From assembly GCA_001302245.1 (NCBI GenBank), contig LGYU01000008.1:124001-188000 (forward strand): 64,000 nt of DNA, given 5' to 3'. Shown piece by piece: positions 18,601 to 27,655 of the stretch; the stretch's first letter is position 1; the number at the start of each line of letters is the position of its first letter. Both the position numbers and the translations under genes were made by a program. Source of the DNA: Chitinophagaceae bacterium PMP191F (lineage in GTDB: Bacteria; Bacteroidota; Bacteroidia; Chitinophagales; Chitinophagaceae). The notes under the pieces were generated by a model, which saw only the letters and a program-made list of their open reading frames with translations, was not told the origin of the DNA and did not search any database.

Positions 18601-20151
18601 CTATTTATCCTGTTTGTAAAACTCATATGGAGTAAATTCCACAAAATCGGCTACAGTGACTGTTACCGACTTCACCTTGCCTTTTTCTACCGTGAATGGC
18701 AGAATTTTATTACCATATAAAGACTCGCTGTAGGTACACAGAAAACGATTGTCACCCAGTGGTTCCAGCGTACCATACATGCGTGAATGGTGTTGAAAAC
18801 GCATGATGAGTTTGCCATTTTCCTGTTTAATATTCATATTGCCGTACACATGGTGTTTGTAATTACCAGTGTAAGCTGATAATGGTAGTGCAGGAGCAAC
18901 ATGCATGGCCACTGTATCTTTTTCTTTTTTCAGCCAGGCTTCTTCTTCTTTTTGTTCTGCCTTAGATTCAGTTAATGCCAAACCGCTGTAATTGCGGTAA
19001 GGCAATGCCAGGTAAGCATCCATGATCTCATTGCGCAATGCTTCAAAAAAGTTATTGGCATCTGTATTGGTCAGTACAATAATACCCAGTTTTTCTTCAG
19101 GCAGCAATGCCACACTGGTTACAAAACCATTTACACCACCGGTGTGTGCGATAACCTTACGGCCTGCGTATTCCTGTAAAAACCACCCCAGTCCATATAG
19201 CGCAAAATGTGAGCGGTTAAACCGATGCCCGCCGTTGCCAAGAATGGAATGAGGTAAGCGCGTTTGCCCGATGGCAGCAATTGCCACAACCTGTTTGTTA
19301 TTGTATTTACCGTTGTTCAGTTGCATCAGTACCCAATGGCTCATATCGTTTACGCTGGAAGAAATACTGCCGGCAGGCGCTAGGTTGTCAAGGTTGCCAT
19401 AAGCGATCTTTTTCAATACACCGTGATCTACAGTGTGTGCCGCTGCTTTATTGGTGGCATTGGTAATTTCTGTTGACATAGCGAGTGACCGGCTCATATC
19501 CAGCGGTGTAAATATGCTGTCCCTTATAAACTGGGCCCAGGTTCTGCCACTCGCTTTCGGAATGATCTCTCCGGCAGTTAAAAAGGCTGAATTAGTATAT
19601 CCCCACTGGCTGCGGAAGCTATACCCTGGTTTTACTTTTGCCATTTTTTCGCGTACTTCTGCCACACTGAGGTCGGAATCGAAATACATAAAATCGCCCT
19701 GGAAAGTTTCAAATCCCAGGCGGTGACAAAGCAGGTCGCGGATATTGGCTTCTTTTGCAACCCACGGATCATATAATTTAAAATCGGGCAGCCATTTCTG
19801 TACATGATCATCCAGCGAAAGCTTTTTGCCGGCATGCAACATGGCTACCGCAGTTGCGGTAAAGGCCTTGGTATTGGAGCCGATCATAAAAAGCGTGTTC
19901 TCGTCTACCTTATCTGTGCCTCCGGCTTCACATACACCGTAACCTTTCAGCAGTACTACCTTACCATCTTTTACAATACCCACGGCAACACCGGGTATCT
20001 GCCATTCTTTCAATGCGCGTTCCACATATATATCAAGACTGTCTTTGACAAACGGGGGTGTGACATCGGTTTGCGCACACAGTAATACAACTGTAAGTTG
20101 CAACAACACTGCAATGCCTGTCTTTTTTATAAGGGAGGTGTACATATTCAA
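18601..20151 (-). CDS. Secreted serine hydrolase, beta-lactamase class C/PBP4* type
   Basis: This 516-residue protein has an N-terminal signal sequence (about 10-26) and a class C beta-lactamase/DD-peptidase fold. The nucleophile motif is S92-N-T-K95 in MIGSNTKAF. The second motif is Tyr-x-Asn in WGYTNSAF, and HTGG near residue 334 serves as the third (KTG-like). A C-terminal lipocalin-like DUF3471-type domain follows (about 400-510). Members include esterases, D-aminopeptidases and peptidoglycan-modifying enzymes, and very few are true beta-lactamases, so the substrate is open. It lies directly before (3' of) a second class C hydrolase on the same strand, with 24 bp between them. Confidence 0.87.
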   Translation of the reverse strand: MNMYTSLIKKTGIAVLLQLTVVLLCAQTDVTPPFVKDSLDIYVERALKEWQIPGVAVGIVKDGKVVLLKGYGVCEAGGTDKVDENTLFMIGSNTKAFTATAVAMLHAGKKLSLDDHVQKWLPDFKLYDPWVAKEANIRDLLCHRLGFETFQGDFMYFDSDLSVAEVREKMAKVKPGYSFRSQWGYTNSAFLTAGEIIPKASGRTWAQFIRDSIFTPLDMSRSLAMSTEITNATNKAAAHTVDHGVLKKIAYGNLDNLAPAGSISSSVNDMSHWVLMQLNNGKYNNKQVVAIAAIGQTRLPHSILGNGGHRFNRSHFALYGLGWFLQEYAGRKVIAHTGGVNGFVTSVALLPEEKLGIIVLTNTDANNFFEALRNEIMDAYLALPYRNYSGLALTESKAEQKEEEAWLKKEKDTVAMHVAPALPLSAYTGNYKHHVYGNMNIKQENGKLIMRFQHHSRMYGTLEPLGDNRFLCTYSESLYGNKILPFTVEKGKVKSVTVTVADFVEFTPYEFYKQDK

Positions 20152-20175
20152 ATGAATTAAGAAACCGGACTGTTT

Positions 20176-21459
20176 TTAATTGGCAATGGCCTGGTATACC
20201 AGCACCTTGTAAATATTGGCAAGATTGCCATACCGCGTAGGAAAGATATTGCGGTAAATCAGTGCTACCAGTTTTTCTCTGGGGTCAACCCAGTAGGTTG
20301 TGGCAAACATACCACCCCATTCAAAGGTTCCTTCCTGTGTGGGAAGCTGCGCACTTCCTTTTTCGGTAGTGATGCCAAAGCCAAGACCAAATTTGTTCAC
20401 TCCGCGATCAATATCACCGATCTGGTTCATGGTCATCATGCGTACTGTATTACGCGCCAGCAGGCGTTTGCCATTGTATTCGCCATCGTTCAGCAGCATT
20501 TGCAGAAAAATAGCATAGTCATAAATGGTAGAAGACAATCCGCCACCTCCTGAAAAGTAAGTACCGTCTGTATTGGGATAGTCACGATTAAACTCGCCAT
20601 TGAGTACATATTTTTCAGCCATCTTTACGGCTTTGCCAACAGAGTCTTCTGTATACAACATCGCCAGGCGATTTTGTTTTTCTTTGGGCAGGTAGAAATA
20701 GGTGTCTTTCATGCCCAGCGGTTCAAAAATACGTTTGCGAAAAAATTCATCCAGGTTCATACCGGAAACCACTTCTACCAGGTAGCCCAGCACATCGGTG
20801 TTAAGACCATAGGTAAATTTTTCTCCTGGCTGGTGGAACAGCGGTTGTGCACCGAGTATCTTCATTTTATCGGCCAGCACAATTCTGTCTACTCCTATGC
20901 CGCCTACAACGCCTGCTTTGGCATAGATGGCATTGGCTTCACGTGAGCCTATCTGCGCATACCCAATACCGGAAGTGTGTGTCAGCAGGTCACGGATGGT
21001 GATCTCCCGTTTGGCTGGTATGGTAGTGAAAGTGGTATCTTTGGCATTGAACTGTTCCAGTACACGGGGTTTTTTAAAAGCCGGTATATACTGTGAAATG
21101 GGATCGTCCAGCATAAACTTACCTTCTTCATACAGCATCATTACAGCCACACTGGTGATCGCTTTGGTTTGAGAAGCGATACGGAATATGGCATCTTTCT
21201 TTAAAGGGACCCCCGCCTCCACATCATTGTAACCAAAGCTTTTATAGTAAGCAATTTTACCATTGTGAATGACCAGTGCCACTGCTCCGTTCATTTTACC
21301 TTTATCCACGTACTCATTCATCACTTTATCAATACGGGTTAAGCGTTCTGTGGAAAACCCGGCAGCTTCAGCAGTAACAGCGGGAGTTATAACCGGGTGT
21401 TGTGCAAGCACAACAGATACGTATGCCAGTAAAAGACCAATACAATATATTTTTTTCAT
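20176..21459 (-). CDS. Secreted serine hydrolase, beta-lactamase class C family
   Basis: This 427-residue protein starts at the ATG at 21459, giving a clean signal peptide (MKKIYCIGLLLAYVSVVLAQ). The longer frame from 21510 would add a hydrophobic lead without clear support. The catalytic motifs are S96-Q-T-K99 (FRIASQTKA) and Tyr-x-Asn in TYGLNTDVLGYL. No C-terminal extra domain is present, unlike the neighbour at 18601. The pair is probably cotranscribed. Similar proteins act as esterases or peptidases in the periplasm; no resistance role can be assigned from sequence. Confidence 0.87.
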   Translation of the reverse strand: MKKIYCIGLLLAYVSVVLAQHPVITPAVTAEAAGFSTERLTRIDKVMNEYVDKGKMNGAVALVIHNGKIAYYKSFGYNDVEAGVPLKKDAIFRIASQTKAITSVAVMMLYEEGKFMLDDPISQYIPAFKKPRVLEQFNAKDTTFTTIPAKREITIRDLLTHTSGIGYAQIGSREANAIYAKAGVVGGIGVDRIVLADKMKILGAQPLFHQPGEKFTYGLNTDVLGYLVEVVSGMNLDEFFRKRIFEPLGMKDTYFYLPKEKQNRLAMLYTEDSVGKAVKMAEKYVLNGEFNRDYPNTDGTYFSGGGGLSSTIYDYAIFLQMLLNDGEYNGKRLLARNTVRMMTMNQIGDIDRGVNKFGLGFGITTEKGSAQLPTQEGTFEWGGMFATTYWVDPREKLVALIYRNIFPTRYGNLANIYKVLVYQAIAN

Positions 21460-21732
21460 GAACAGGTAATTGATATGAAAGATAGTAAAAACTGTATTGC
21501 TAAATAGCAACAGTGACAGAACAATGTGATATTAAAATACAGTATGCAGCCGGACAGTAAATGTACCAAAAGCGAACAGTAACATCTATCGAGAAAGATG
21601 TAATTTATTGATTGTCAGCATACTGCATAAGTGGCATTTTTCTGGTACTTTTTCAACGCTGTTATTATTACATGCAATTGTTTAAAAGGGATACAGGGTA
21701 GCGCATAAATTTATCAAGTATAACTGAAATAT

Positions 21733-24117
21733 ATGTTGCAGAATTTTCTAAAAACAACATTCCGCAGTTTCCTGAAGAACAGAACCTATAGCATACTCAA
21801 TATTGCTGGTCTTGCTATTGGCATTGCCTGTGCCGCGTTGATCTTTTTGTGGGTAGAGGATGAGTTAAATTACGATAAAGTACACGAGAATAAGAATAAC
21901 CTGTACGCAGTACGTGTGCATGAAAATTATTCCTCCGGTATTATTACACACTGGTCCACACCAGGCGTACTGGGGCCGGCCATTCAGCAGGAGATTCCAG
22001 GTATCCAGAATACCTGCCGCAAATCGGAGGGAAGCATCAATCAGCTTTTTACTATTGATAACAAACCTATATATGCCAGTGGCTGCTATGCAGAACCATC
22101 TGTATTCAGCATGTTTACATTGCCCTTTGTACAGGGCAATGCGGCTACAGCATTTACACAGCCGCATTCGCTGGTGATCACGGAAAAGACCGCCATTAAG
22201 TTCTTTGGTGATACCAAAAATGTAATGGGCAGAACCATACGTGTAGACAATCAGCAGGATTATATCATTACCGGTGTAGTAAAAAATATCCCGCAAAACT
22301 CAAGTCTGCGGTTTGAATGGATAGCGCCTTTTGAAACGTTCTTTCAGGCAAATGACTATCTGCGTTCCTGGAAAAACTATGGCATTACCACGTATGTACA
22401 GCTTGCCCCCGGAGCATCCGTATATGCAGTGGACGGTCAGTTGTACAACTACATGAAAAAGCATGATGCCGCAGCCATTACACACCTGTTTTTATTTGGC
22501 ATGAAGAACTGGCGCCTGTACAACGAGTTTGAGAATGGTCAGCTGACTGGCGGAGGCAGGATCACTTATATCAAAATGTTCTCTGTAATAGCCTGGATCA
22601 TTCTGTGCATAGCCTGTATCAACTTTATGAACCTGGCTACTGCCCGCAGCGAAAAACGGGCAAGAGAAGTGGGCATGCACAAAGTATTGGGCGCCCGCAA
22701 GCAGAACCTGGTGTTCAGGTTTATTGGAGAATCGCTTATCATGTCTATGCTGGCAACCCTGGTAGCATTGTTTATTGTAGCAATATTGTTGCCTGCGTTC
22801 AACCAGCTGGTGCAGAAAAATCTCTCGTTACAATTAACGTCTTTCCCGCACCTGGTTTTTCTGTTGTCAATAACCCTGGTATGCGGGCTGGTAGCAGGCA
22901 GCTATCCCTCTTTTTATCTTTCTTCATTCAACCCGATCACCGTTTTAAAAGGACTAAAAATAAAACCCGGCAGCGCGGCTTTTGTACGGAAAGGATTGGT
23001 AGTGCTGCAGTTTACCATTTCTGTTACCCTTATTATTTCAACCATTGTTATTTACAGGCAGATACAACATGTAAAAAACCGTCAGCTGGGTTTCAATAAA
23101 AACAACCTGGTAGAGGTTTCGGTACATGGCGATATGAAAAAAAATTTTCAGGTGATCAGGCAGGACCTGCTGAATACCGGAGTTGTAGAGAATGCGGCTT
23201 TGTCTGACCACGAAACGATTTACGAGGGAAACAATACCGGTGACCTCCGCTGGGAAGGCAGGGGGCCTAAGGATCAGACGTTGATCTCGTTTCGTTCAGT
23301 AACACCGGAGTTTATGGCTACCAGCGGTATTAAAGTAATAGATGGTCGTGATTTTGTAGAAACCGACTCTATACCCAAAAATGGTAAGATCAATGTGATC
23401 ATTACAGAGTCGTTTGCCCGGCTAATGGGTAAAAGAAGTGCAGTGGGAAAATATGTGTGGCAGGATAGTGATACAACCCGGCAAACTGTAGTAGGCGTGG
23501 TAAATGATTATATGTATGGAGATATGTATACCAGGCCGGCACCGGTGATCTTTATCTGTATGCAACCGCAGTATACTGCCACGGCGATGTATGTACGATT
23601 AAAGTCACAGGCCAATACAGAACAGGCGCTGGCCAAACTGGGCGCTGTGATGCAAAAAGATAATCCCGCTTACCCGTTCGACTACAGGTTTGTAGATGAT
23701 CAGTTCAATGCGCTGTTTAACACAGAAATGCTTATCAGCAGACTGTCGCAGGTATTTGCCATACTGGCCATCCTGATCTCCTGTCTTGGACTGTTTGGCC
23801 TGGCGGCATATATGGCCGAAGTACGCACCAAAGAGATCGGTATCCGCAAGGTACTGGGAGCAAGTGTATCGGGCATTACCGCGTTGCTGTCCAAAGATTT
23901 TTTGCAACTGGTGTCTATTGCCTGTTGCATTGCGTTTCCGCTGGCGGGTCTCATTATGTACAACTGGTTGCAGGGCTACGCATACCATACCAATATCGGC
24001 TGGACAGTTTTTGTCATAGCAGGCGCTGTTGCTATCGTAATTGCATTGATAACAGTAAGTTTCCAGGCTGTTAAAGCAGCCATGACCAATCCGTCAAAAA
24101 GTTTGCGGAGCGAATAA
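21733..24117 (+). CDS. ABC-transporter permease with two MacB/FtsX modules (second copy)
   Basis: This 794-residue protein has the same architecture as 8551-10944. The N-terminal LKTTFRSFLKNRTYSILNI segment precedes the first helix. Periplasmic MacB-like and FtsX modules follow twice, with RTKEIGIRKVLGAS in the last block. The C-terminal ends of the two proteins (NPSKSLRSE here, NPVKSLRSE there) are almost the same. No ATP-binding subunit lies nearby. The cargo is unknown; two-component or peptide-export roles described for relatives cannot be assigned. It is convergent with the CarboxypepD_reg-like gene, with only 19 bp between the stops. Confidence 0.88.
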   Translation: MLQNFLKTTFRSFLKNRTYSILNIAGLAIGIACAALIFLWVEDELNYDKVHENKNNLYAVRVHENYSSGIITHWSTPGVLGPAIQQEIPGIQNTCRKSEGSINQLFTIDNKPIYASGCYAEPSVFSMFTLPFVQGNAATAFTQPHSLVITEKTAIKFFGDTKNVMGRTIRVDNQQDYIITGVVKNIPQNSSLRFEWIAPFETFFQANDYLRSWKNYGITTYVQLAPGASVYAVDGQLYNYMKKHDAAAITHLFLFGMKNWRLYNEFENGQLTGGGRITYIKMFSVIAWIILCIACINFMNLATARSEKRAREVGMHKVLGARKQNLVFRFIGESLIMSMLATLVALFIVAILLPAFNQLVQKNLSLQLTSFPHLVFLLSITLVCGLVAGSYPSFYLSSFNPITVLKGLKIKPGSAAFVRKGLVVLQFTISVTLIISTIVIYRQIQHVKNRQLGFNKNNLVEVSVHGDMKKNFQVIRQDLLNTGVVENAALSDHETIYEGNNTGDLRWEGRGPKDQTLISFRSVTPEFMATSGIKVIDGRDFVETDSIPKNGKINVIITESFARLMGKRSAVGKYVWQDSDTTRQTVVGVVNDYMYGDMYTRPAPVIFICMQPQYTATAMYVRLKSQANTEQALAKLGAVMQKDNPAYPFDYRFVDDQFNALFNTEMLISRLSQVFAILAILISCLGLFGLAAYMAEVRTKEIGIRKVLGASVSGITALLSKDFLQLVSIACCIAFPLAGLIMYNWLQGYAYHTNIGWTVFVIAGAVAIVIALITVSFQAVKAAMTNPSKSLRSE

Positions 24118-24136
24118 TGAAGTAGCAGCAGAGGAT

Positions 24137-24889
24137 TTATTGTTTTTCTTCTTCCGGCTTAACAGCTGCAGGTCTGGTAGCTATATAATGATCATAGCTT
24201 TTTTTAATGTAGTACTGTAATTCGTAATCGGTAGCGTTCTGTATAAAAGTAATGTCAGGACGATAACGAACTACAAAACTGTCCAGTTCGGCGCCGTGCA
24301 ATTTGGTAAGACGGATAATAAGTGCACGGTTGAACCGGTGATCAATATAACTATCTTCCTCTTCACGTTCCAGTCTTTCGCGCAACGCTGTCATGCGGCG
24401 GTTCTTTTTAAACTGGAACATTTGTATAAACTGGTCCAGGTCCATGCCAACACCACCTGTGGGCGTGGTGGATACTCCAAATCCGGGTTTTTTAAAATTA
24501 AATGCCTTGGCGTAGTCTTCGCGATTCTGTATAGAGTCCAGGTGATAATCGCGCGGCTTTACCATTACCTGTTTCAGTTCGGTAACATTTACGTGGAGTG
24601 AAATTTCAAAGTTGTGAATATTGGGAATATTCTTTACTGCATACTTGGGTGTGGGTTTGCCCAGGTAAGAAAACCAGATAGAATCGGTTTCGGAAACAAC
24701 CAGTGTATAACGTCCCAGTGAATCAGTAAAAGCGCCCATACCCGAATTACTCATTACGCTTACAGAGGGCAGCGGTGTTTGCTGGGTCATGTCAAACACT
24801 TTTCCGCTTACACGCACCTGGGCGGTAATAGTGGCCGGCCAGAAGGCCAGTAAGCAAGCCGTTATTATTGATAGACGCAGTAAAAGCAA
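24137..24889 (-). CDS. Exported protein with CarboxypepD_reg-like domain
   Basis: This 250-residue protein has a signal peptide (about 1-23) and a single carboxypeptidase-regulatory-like beta sandwich (about 25-105). The domain includes VSGKVFDMTQQTPLPSVSV, as seen at the front of TonB-dependent receptors. A charged helical tail follows with an ExxLEREEEDS-like region and the motif HRFNRALIIRLTKL. Proteins of this layout are common in Bacteroidota and have no known function. It may be cotranscribed with the purN fusion gene upstream (62 bp gap). Confidence 0.8.
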   Translation of the reverse strand: MLLLRLSIITACLLAFWPATITAQVRVSGKVFDMTQQTPLPSVSVMSNSGMGAFTDSLGRYTLVVSETDSIWFSYLGKPTPKYAVKNIPNIHNFEISLHVNVTELKQVMVKPRDYHLDSIQNREDYAKAFNFKKPGFGVSTTPTGGVGMDLDQFIQMFQFKKNRRMTALRERLEREEEDSYIDHRFNRALIIRLTKLHGAELDSFVVRYRPDITFIQNATDYELQYYIKKSYDHYIATRPAAVKPEEEKQ

Positions 24890-24951
24890 AAAAGTAAAAT
24901 TTGGTTGTGTCGTGGTGCAATATCGCGAAATAGGAGAATGATTAGAATGTT

Positions 24952-25923
24952 TTAACGTCGATTTTGCAGTTCACGGCAAATTTTTTCAATTACAAGCGGG
25001 TAATGTGCATGCTCCAATGCATGAATCTTTGCAGCCAGCGTGGCAGGTGTATCATCGGGATCTATAGTACAACGCTCCTGTAATATCACTTTGCCGTGGT
25101 CATAATGTTCGTCTACATAATGAATACTGATGCCGCTTTCTTTTTCTCCGGCAGCAATAACCGCTTTGTGCACATGTTCGCCGTACATACCCTTACCGCC
25201 ATAGGCAGGTAACAAAGCCGGGTGAATATTAACAATGGAACCTGAATAGGCGGCTACCAGTTGTAAAGGCACCTTCCACAAAAAACCGGCGAGCACTACC
25301 AGGTCAATATTATAATTACGTAATTCATCCACGTACGCATTACCACGGAAGAACTGCTCTTTCTCAATAATAATATATGGTACGTTTTGTTGGGTGGCAA
25401 TACCCAAAACGCCTGCGCCGGGTTTGTTGCACACAATCAAAGCTACGCGAATGCTGGTGCTGTTACGGAAATAATCAATGATCTTTTGTGCATTGGAACC
25501 TGCACCGGATGCAAAAATGGCGATGTTGATAGTTTGGGGTTTTTCCGCTGAATCTGTGGCTATTTGCTTTTGCATCATTATTGCATTACCTCTTTGTGCT
25601 GTATTATCAGTAGCAGATGCATCAGTATCTGCAGTTACTTTTCTTATTAATCCCACTCGCGCCAATATCTTCTTTTCATATTTCCAGAAAAAGGAAAATT
25701 GTCCAAAAGGAATGGCAATCAACAGGATGAGGAGCTGGTATCCGAATAACAGTACGGCTATTTTCAGCAGCCAATAGGCTATTGAATAATGTTCAACCTG
25801 CATCCAGGTAGTTATTTGCCGGGTAATATAAGCAGTAGTAGTGCCAGTAATGGCAAAAACACATAAAATAAGTAACAACTGTGTACCGGATACTTTCCAT
25901 TTCTGTTGAAGGCGCTGGAACAT
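24952..25923 (-). CDS. purN: PurN glycinamide formyltransferase fused to an N-terminal membrane domain
   Basis: Residues from about 131 to 323 form glycinamide ribonucleotide transformylase: ASGAGSNAQKII near the start, the catalytic NIHPALLPAYGGKG, and Asp in HYDHGKVILQ. It transfers formyl from 10-formyl-THF to GAR in purine synthesis. Residues 1-95 are a separate two-helix membrane domain of DUF6787 type (WKVSGTQLLLILCVFAI..., IPFGQFSFFWKYEKK). A low-complexity linker joins the two. Usual PurN length is about 190-210. The frame is open throughout with no stop, so a real fusion is the plain reading. An internal ATG around residues 114-115 could also give a soluble PurN. Confidence 0.88.
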   Translation of the reverse strand: MFQRLQQKWKVSGTQLLLILCVFAITGTTTAYITRQITTWMQVEHYSIAYWLLKIAVLLFGYQLLILLIAIPFGQFSFFWKYEKKILARVGLIRKVTADTDASATDNTAQRGNAIMMQKQIATDSAEKPQTINIAIFASGAGSNAQKIIDYFRNSTSIRVALIVCNKPGAGVLGIATQQNVPYIIIEKEQFFRGNAYVDELRNYNIDLVVLAGFLWKVPLQLVAAYSGSIVNIHPALLPAYGGKGMYGEHVHKAVIAAGEKESGISIHYVDEHYDHGKVILQERCTIDPDDTPATLAAKIHALEHAHYPLVIEKICRELQNRR

Positions 25924-26239
25924 GGCGCAAAAATGCAGGAAAATTTTGAGTTGCCGACGGGTATTAAATAATGATCGGGATCAATATATTGTAAAAAAGA
26001 CAAATATAATGGCCGATCATAGTAAGAATAAAAGCACAGGCCATAACTAAAAAAGAAGGTGACAAAAACATGACACAGATTTCTTTTTTAGCGCATCTGT
26101 TGATCAAAAATCCGCTGAAACCCGCGCCCAGACTGGCTCAAAAAAATTTTAAATATGTTGATATTTTGTTGAAATCCTGACTTATTTTTGCAGCCAATTC
26201 GGGAGATTTTTCCACATAATCGCGTCATATTCAACTGAT
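25924..26239. other. Divergent promoter region of purN and the act operon
   Basis: The 316-bp AT-rich spacer between the divergent purN fusion and actA genes carries no credible frame. It holds the act promoter given separately. Confidence 0.6.
26158..26190 (+). promoter_or_regulatory. Promoter of the act/cox respiratory cluster
   Basis: TATTTTTG (26183-26190) matches TAnnTTTG exactly. TTG at 26158-26160 lies 22 nt upstream, within the spacing used by Flavobacterium promoters. The predicted leader before actA is about 43 nt. Confidence 0.5.
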
Positions 26240-27499
26240 ATGATTGAAAACAGACCAATTACCCAGAAAGCCCTTCTCACAGTATTGTTATTAGCTTTAT
26301 TGTCGTTTGGAAGCAGGTTAGCGGCGCAAGATGGGGCCTCATTATTCCAGAACAACTGTGCTACGTGTCACAATCCGGTAAAAGATATGACCGGTCCGGC
26401 ACTGAAAGGCATTGAAGAGCGTGTGAAGGACAAGGCATTGCTGCATGCATGGATTCGTAACAACGGAGCGGTATTGAAATCGGGTAATAAGTATTTCAAC
26501 GACCTCTACGCTAAATGGAACAAGACTCCCATGAACTTGTTCCCCAACCTGGAAGACAAAGAGATCGACGCGATCCTTAAGTATGTAGCAGACTACAAAG
26601 CTCCTACTCCAGGTGGTAACGGTGCTCCCGGCGGGGTAACTACCTACGACGAAAAAGACAACTCCATTTTATATGGTGTACTGACGCTGATCCTGGCTGT
26701 AGTAGCATTGGTAATGCTGCAGGTAAACAGCAATCTGCGTAAACTGGCCGATGATAAAGAAGGCAATCCTTCTCACGAGCCGATTCCTTTCTACCGTAAT
26801 AAAACCTACATCACTGTATTGACACTGATCCTGTTTGTAATAGGCGGTTTCTATGTAGTGAAAGGTGCTATCGGGTTAGGACGTTCTAAAAAATACCAAC
26901 CGGTTCAACCGATCTTCTTCTCACATAAGGTACACCCTGGTACCAACCAGATCAACTGTCTGTACTGTCACGGTGGTGCATGGGAAAGCAAACAGGCCAG
27001 CATTCCTTCGCTGAACGTTTGTATGAACTGTCACCTTACCATTAATGAGTACACCGGCGAAAAGCTGTACCGTGAAGACGGTTCAGAAGTAGATGGTACT
27101 GCAGAGATCCACAAGATCTACGAAGCAGTGGGCTATGATCCTGCCAAAAAACAATACACTGGTCAGGCTAAAGGCATTGAATGGGTGAAGATCCACAACC
27201 TGCCAGACCACGTATTCTTCAGCCACGCACAACACGTACGTGCAGGTAAAGTACAATGTCAAACCTGCCACGGTGAGATCACTTCTATGAACGAAGTATA
27301 CCAGTTTGCTGAACTAAGCATGGGCTGGTGTATCAATTGTCACCGCGAAACCAAAGTTGATTTCAACGACGAAAAAGGAAATGGCAATAAGTTCTACAGT
27401 ATTTACGCTAAATACCACGACGAGATCAAAGCCGGAAAAAGAGACAGCGTAACTGTAAAAGATATTGGTGGCCTGGATTGTCAGAAATGTCACTATTAA
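26240..27499 (+). CDS. actA: Alternative complex III subunit ActA, six-haem cytochrome c
   Basis: This 419-residue multihaem subunit passes electrons from the menaquinol site to cytochrome oxidase. Six CXXCH motifs are visible at residues 40-44, 240-244, 261-265, 340-344, 364-368 and 414-418. The first lies in a separate N-terminal class I cytochrome c domain (about 30-120) behind a signal sequence. Two membrane helices (about 142-161 and 190-210) join it to the pentahaem domain that defines ActA. It opens the actABCDEF operon. The family is usually described as pentahaem, so the extra monohaem domain is noteworthy. Confidence 0.95.
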   Translation: MIENRPITQKALLTVLLLALLSFGSRLAAQDGASLFQNNCATCHNPVKDMTGPALKGIEERVKDKALLHAWIRNNGAVLKSGNKYFNDLYAKWNKTPMNLFPNLEDKEIDAILKYVADYKAPTPGGNGAPGGVTTYDEKDNSILYGVLTLILAVVALVMLQVNSNLRKLADDKEGNPSHEPIPFYRNKTYITVLTLILFVIGGFYVVKGAIGLGRSKKYQPVQPIFFSHKVHPGTNQINCLYCHGGAWESKQASIPSLNVCMNCHLTINEYTGEKLYREDGSEVDGTAEIHKIYEAVGYDPAKKQYTGQAKGIEWVKIHNLPDHVFFSHAQHVRAGKVQCQTCHGEITSMNEVYQFAELSMGWCINCHRETKVDFNDEKGNGNKFYSIYAKYHDEIKAGKRDSVTVKDIGGLDCQKCHY

Positions 27500-27655
27500 T
27501 TTGCTAATGTGCGAATTTGAAAATTTGAGAATGTTCTTCAGGTTTTTGAATCGCGCCAAAAGAGATAGTCGGTTTTATTTGAAGATGCTATTGTAACAGA
27601 TTGTTTGCTTCATTTTCAAATTGGTCAATTTTCAAATTCTCAAATCAAAAGATAA
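27500..27655. repeat. Short AT-rich repeat spacer between actA and actB
   Basis: Variants of AATTTGAAAATTTGAG occur at about 27513 and, inverted (TTTTCAAATT), at about 27613 and 27629. A similar motif family lies at 38143-38233. The copies are irregular, unlike CRISPR or tandem satellites. Confidence 0.5.

Noticed and set aside
18601-21459. Antibiotic-resistance beta-lactamases
   Set aside because: The fold and SxxK/YxN motifs also fit esterases and peptidases; two adjacent chromosomal copies give no evidence of resistance.
27500-27655. CRISPR array between actA and actB
   Set aside because: Repeat units are short, irregular and without spacers of constant length; no cas genes.
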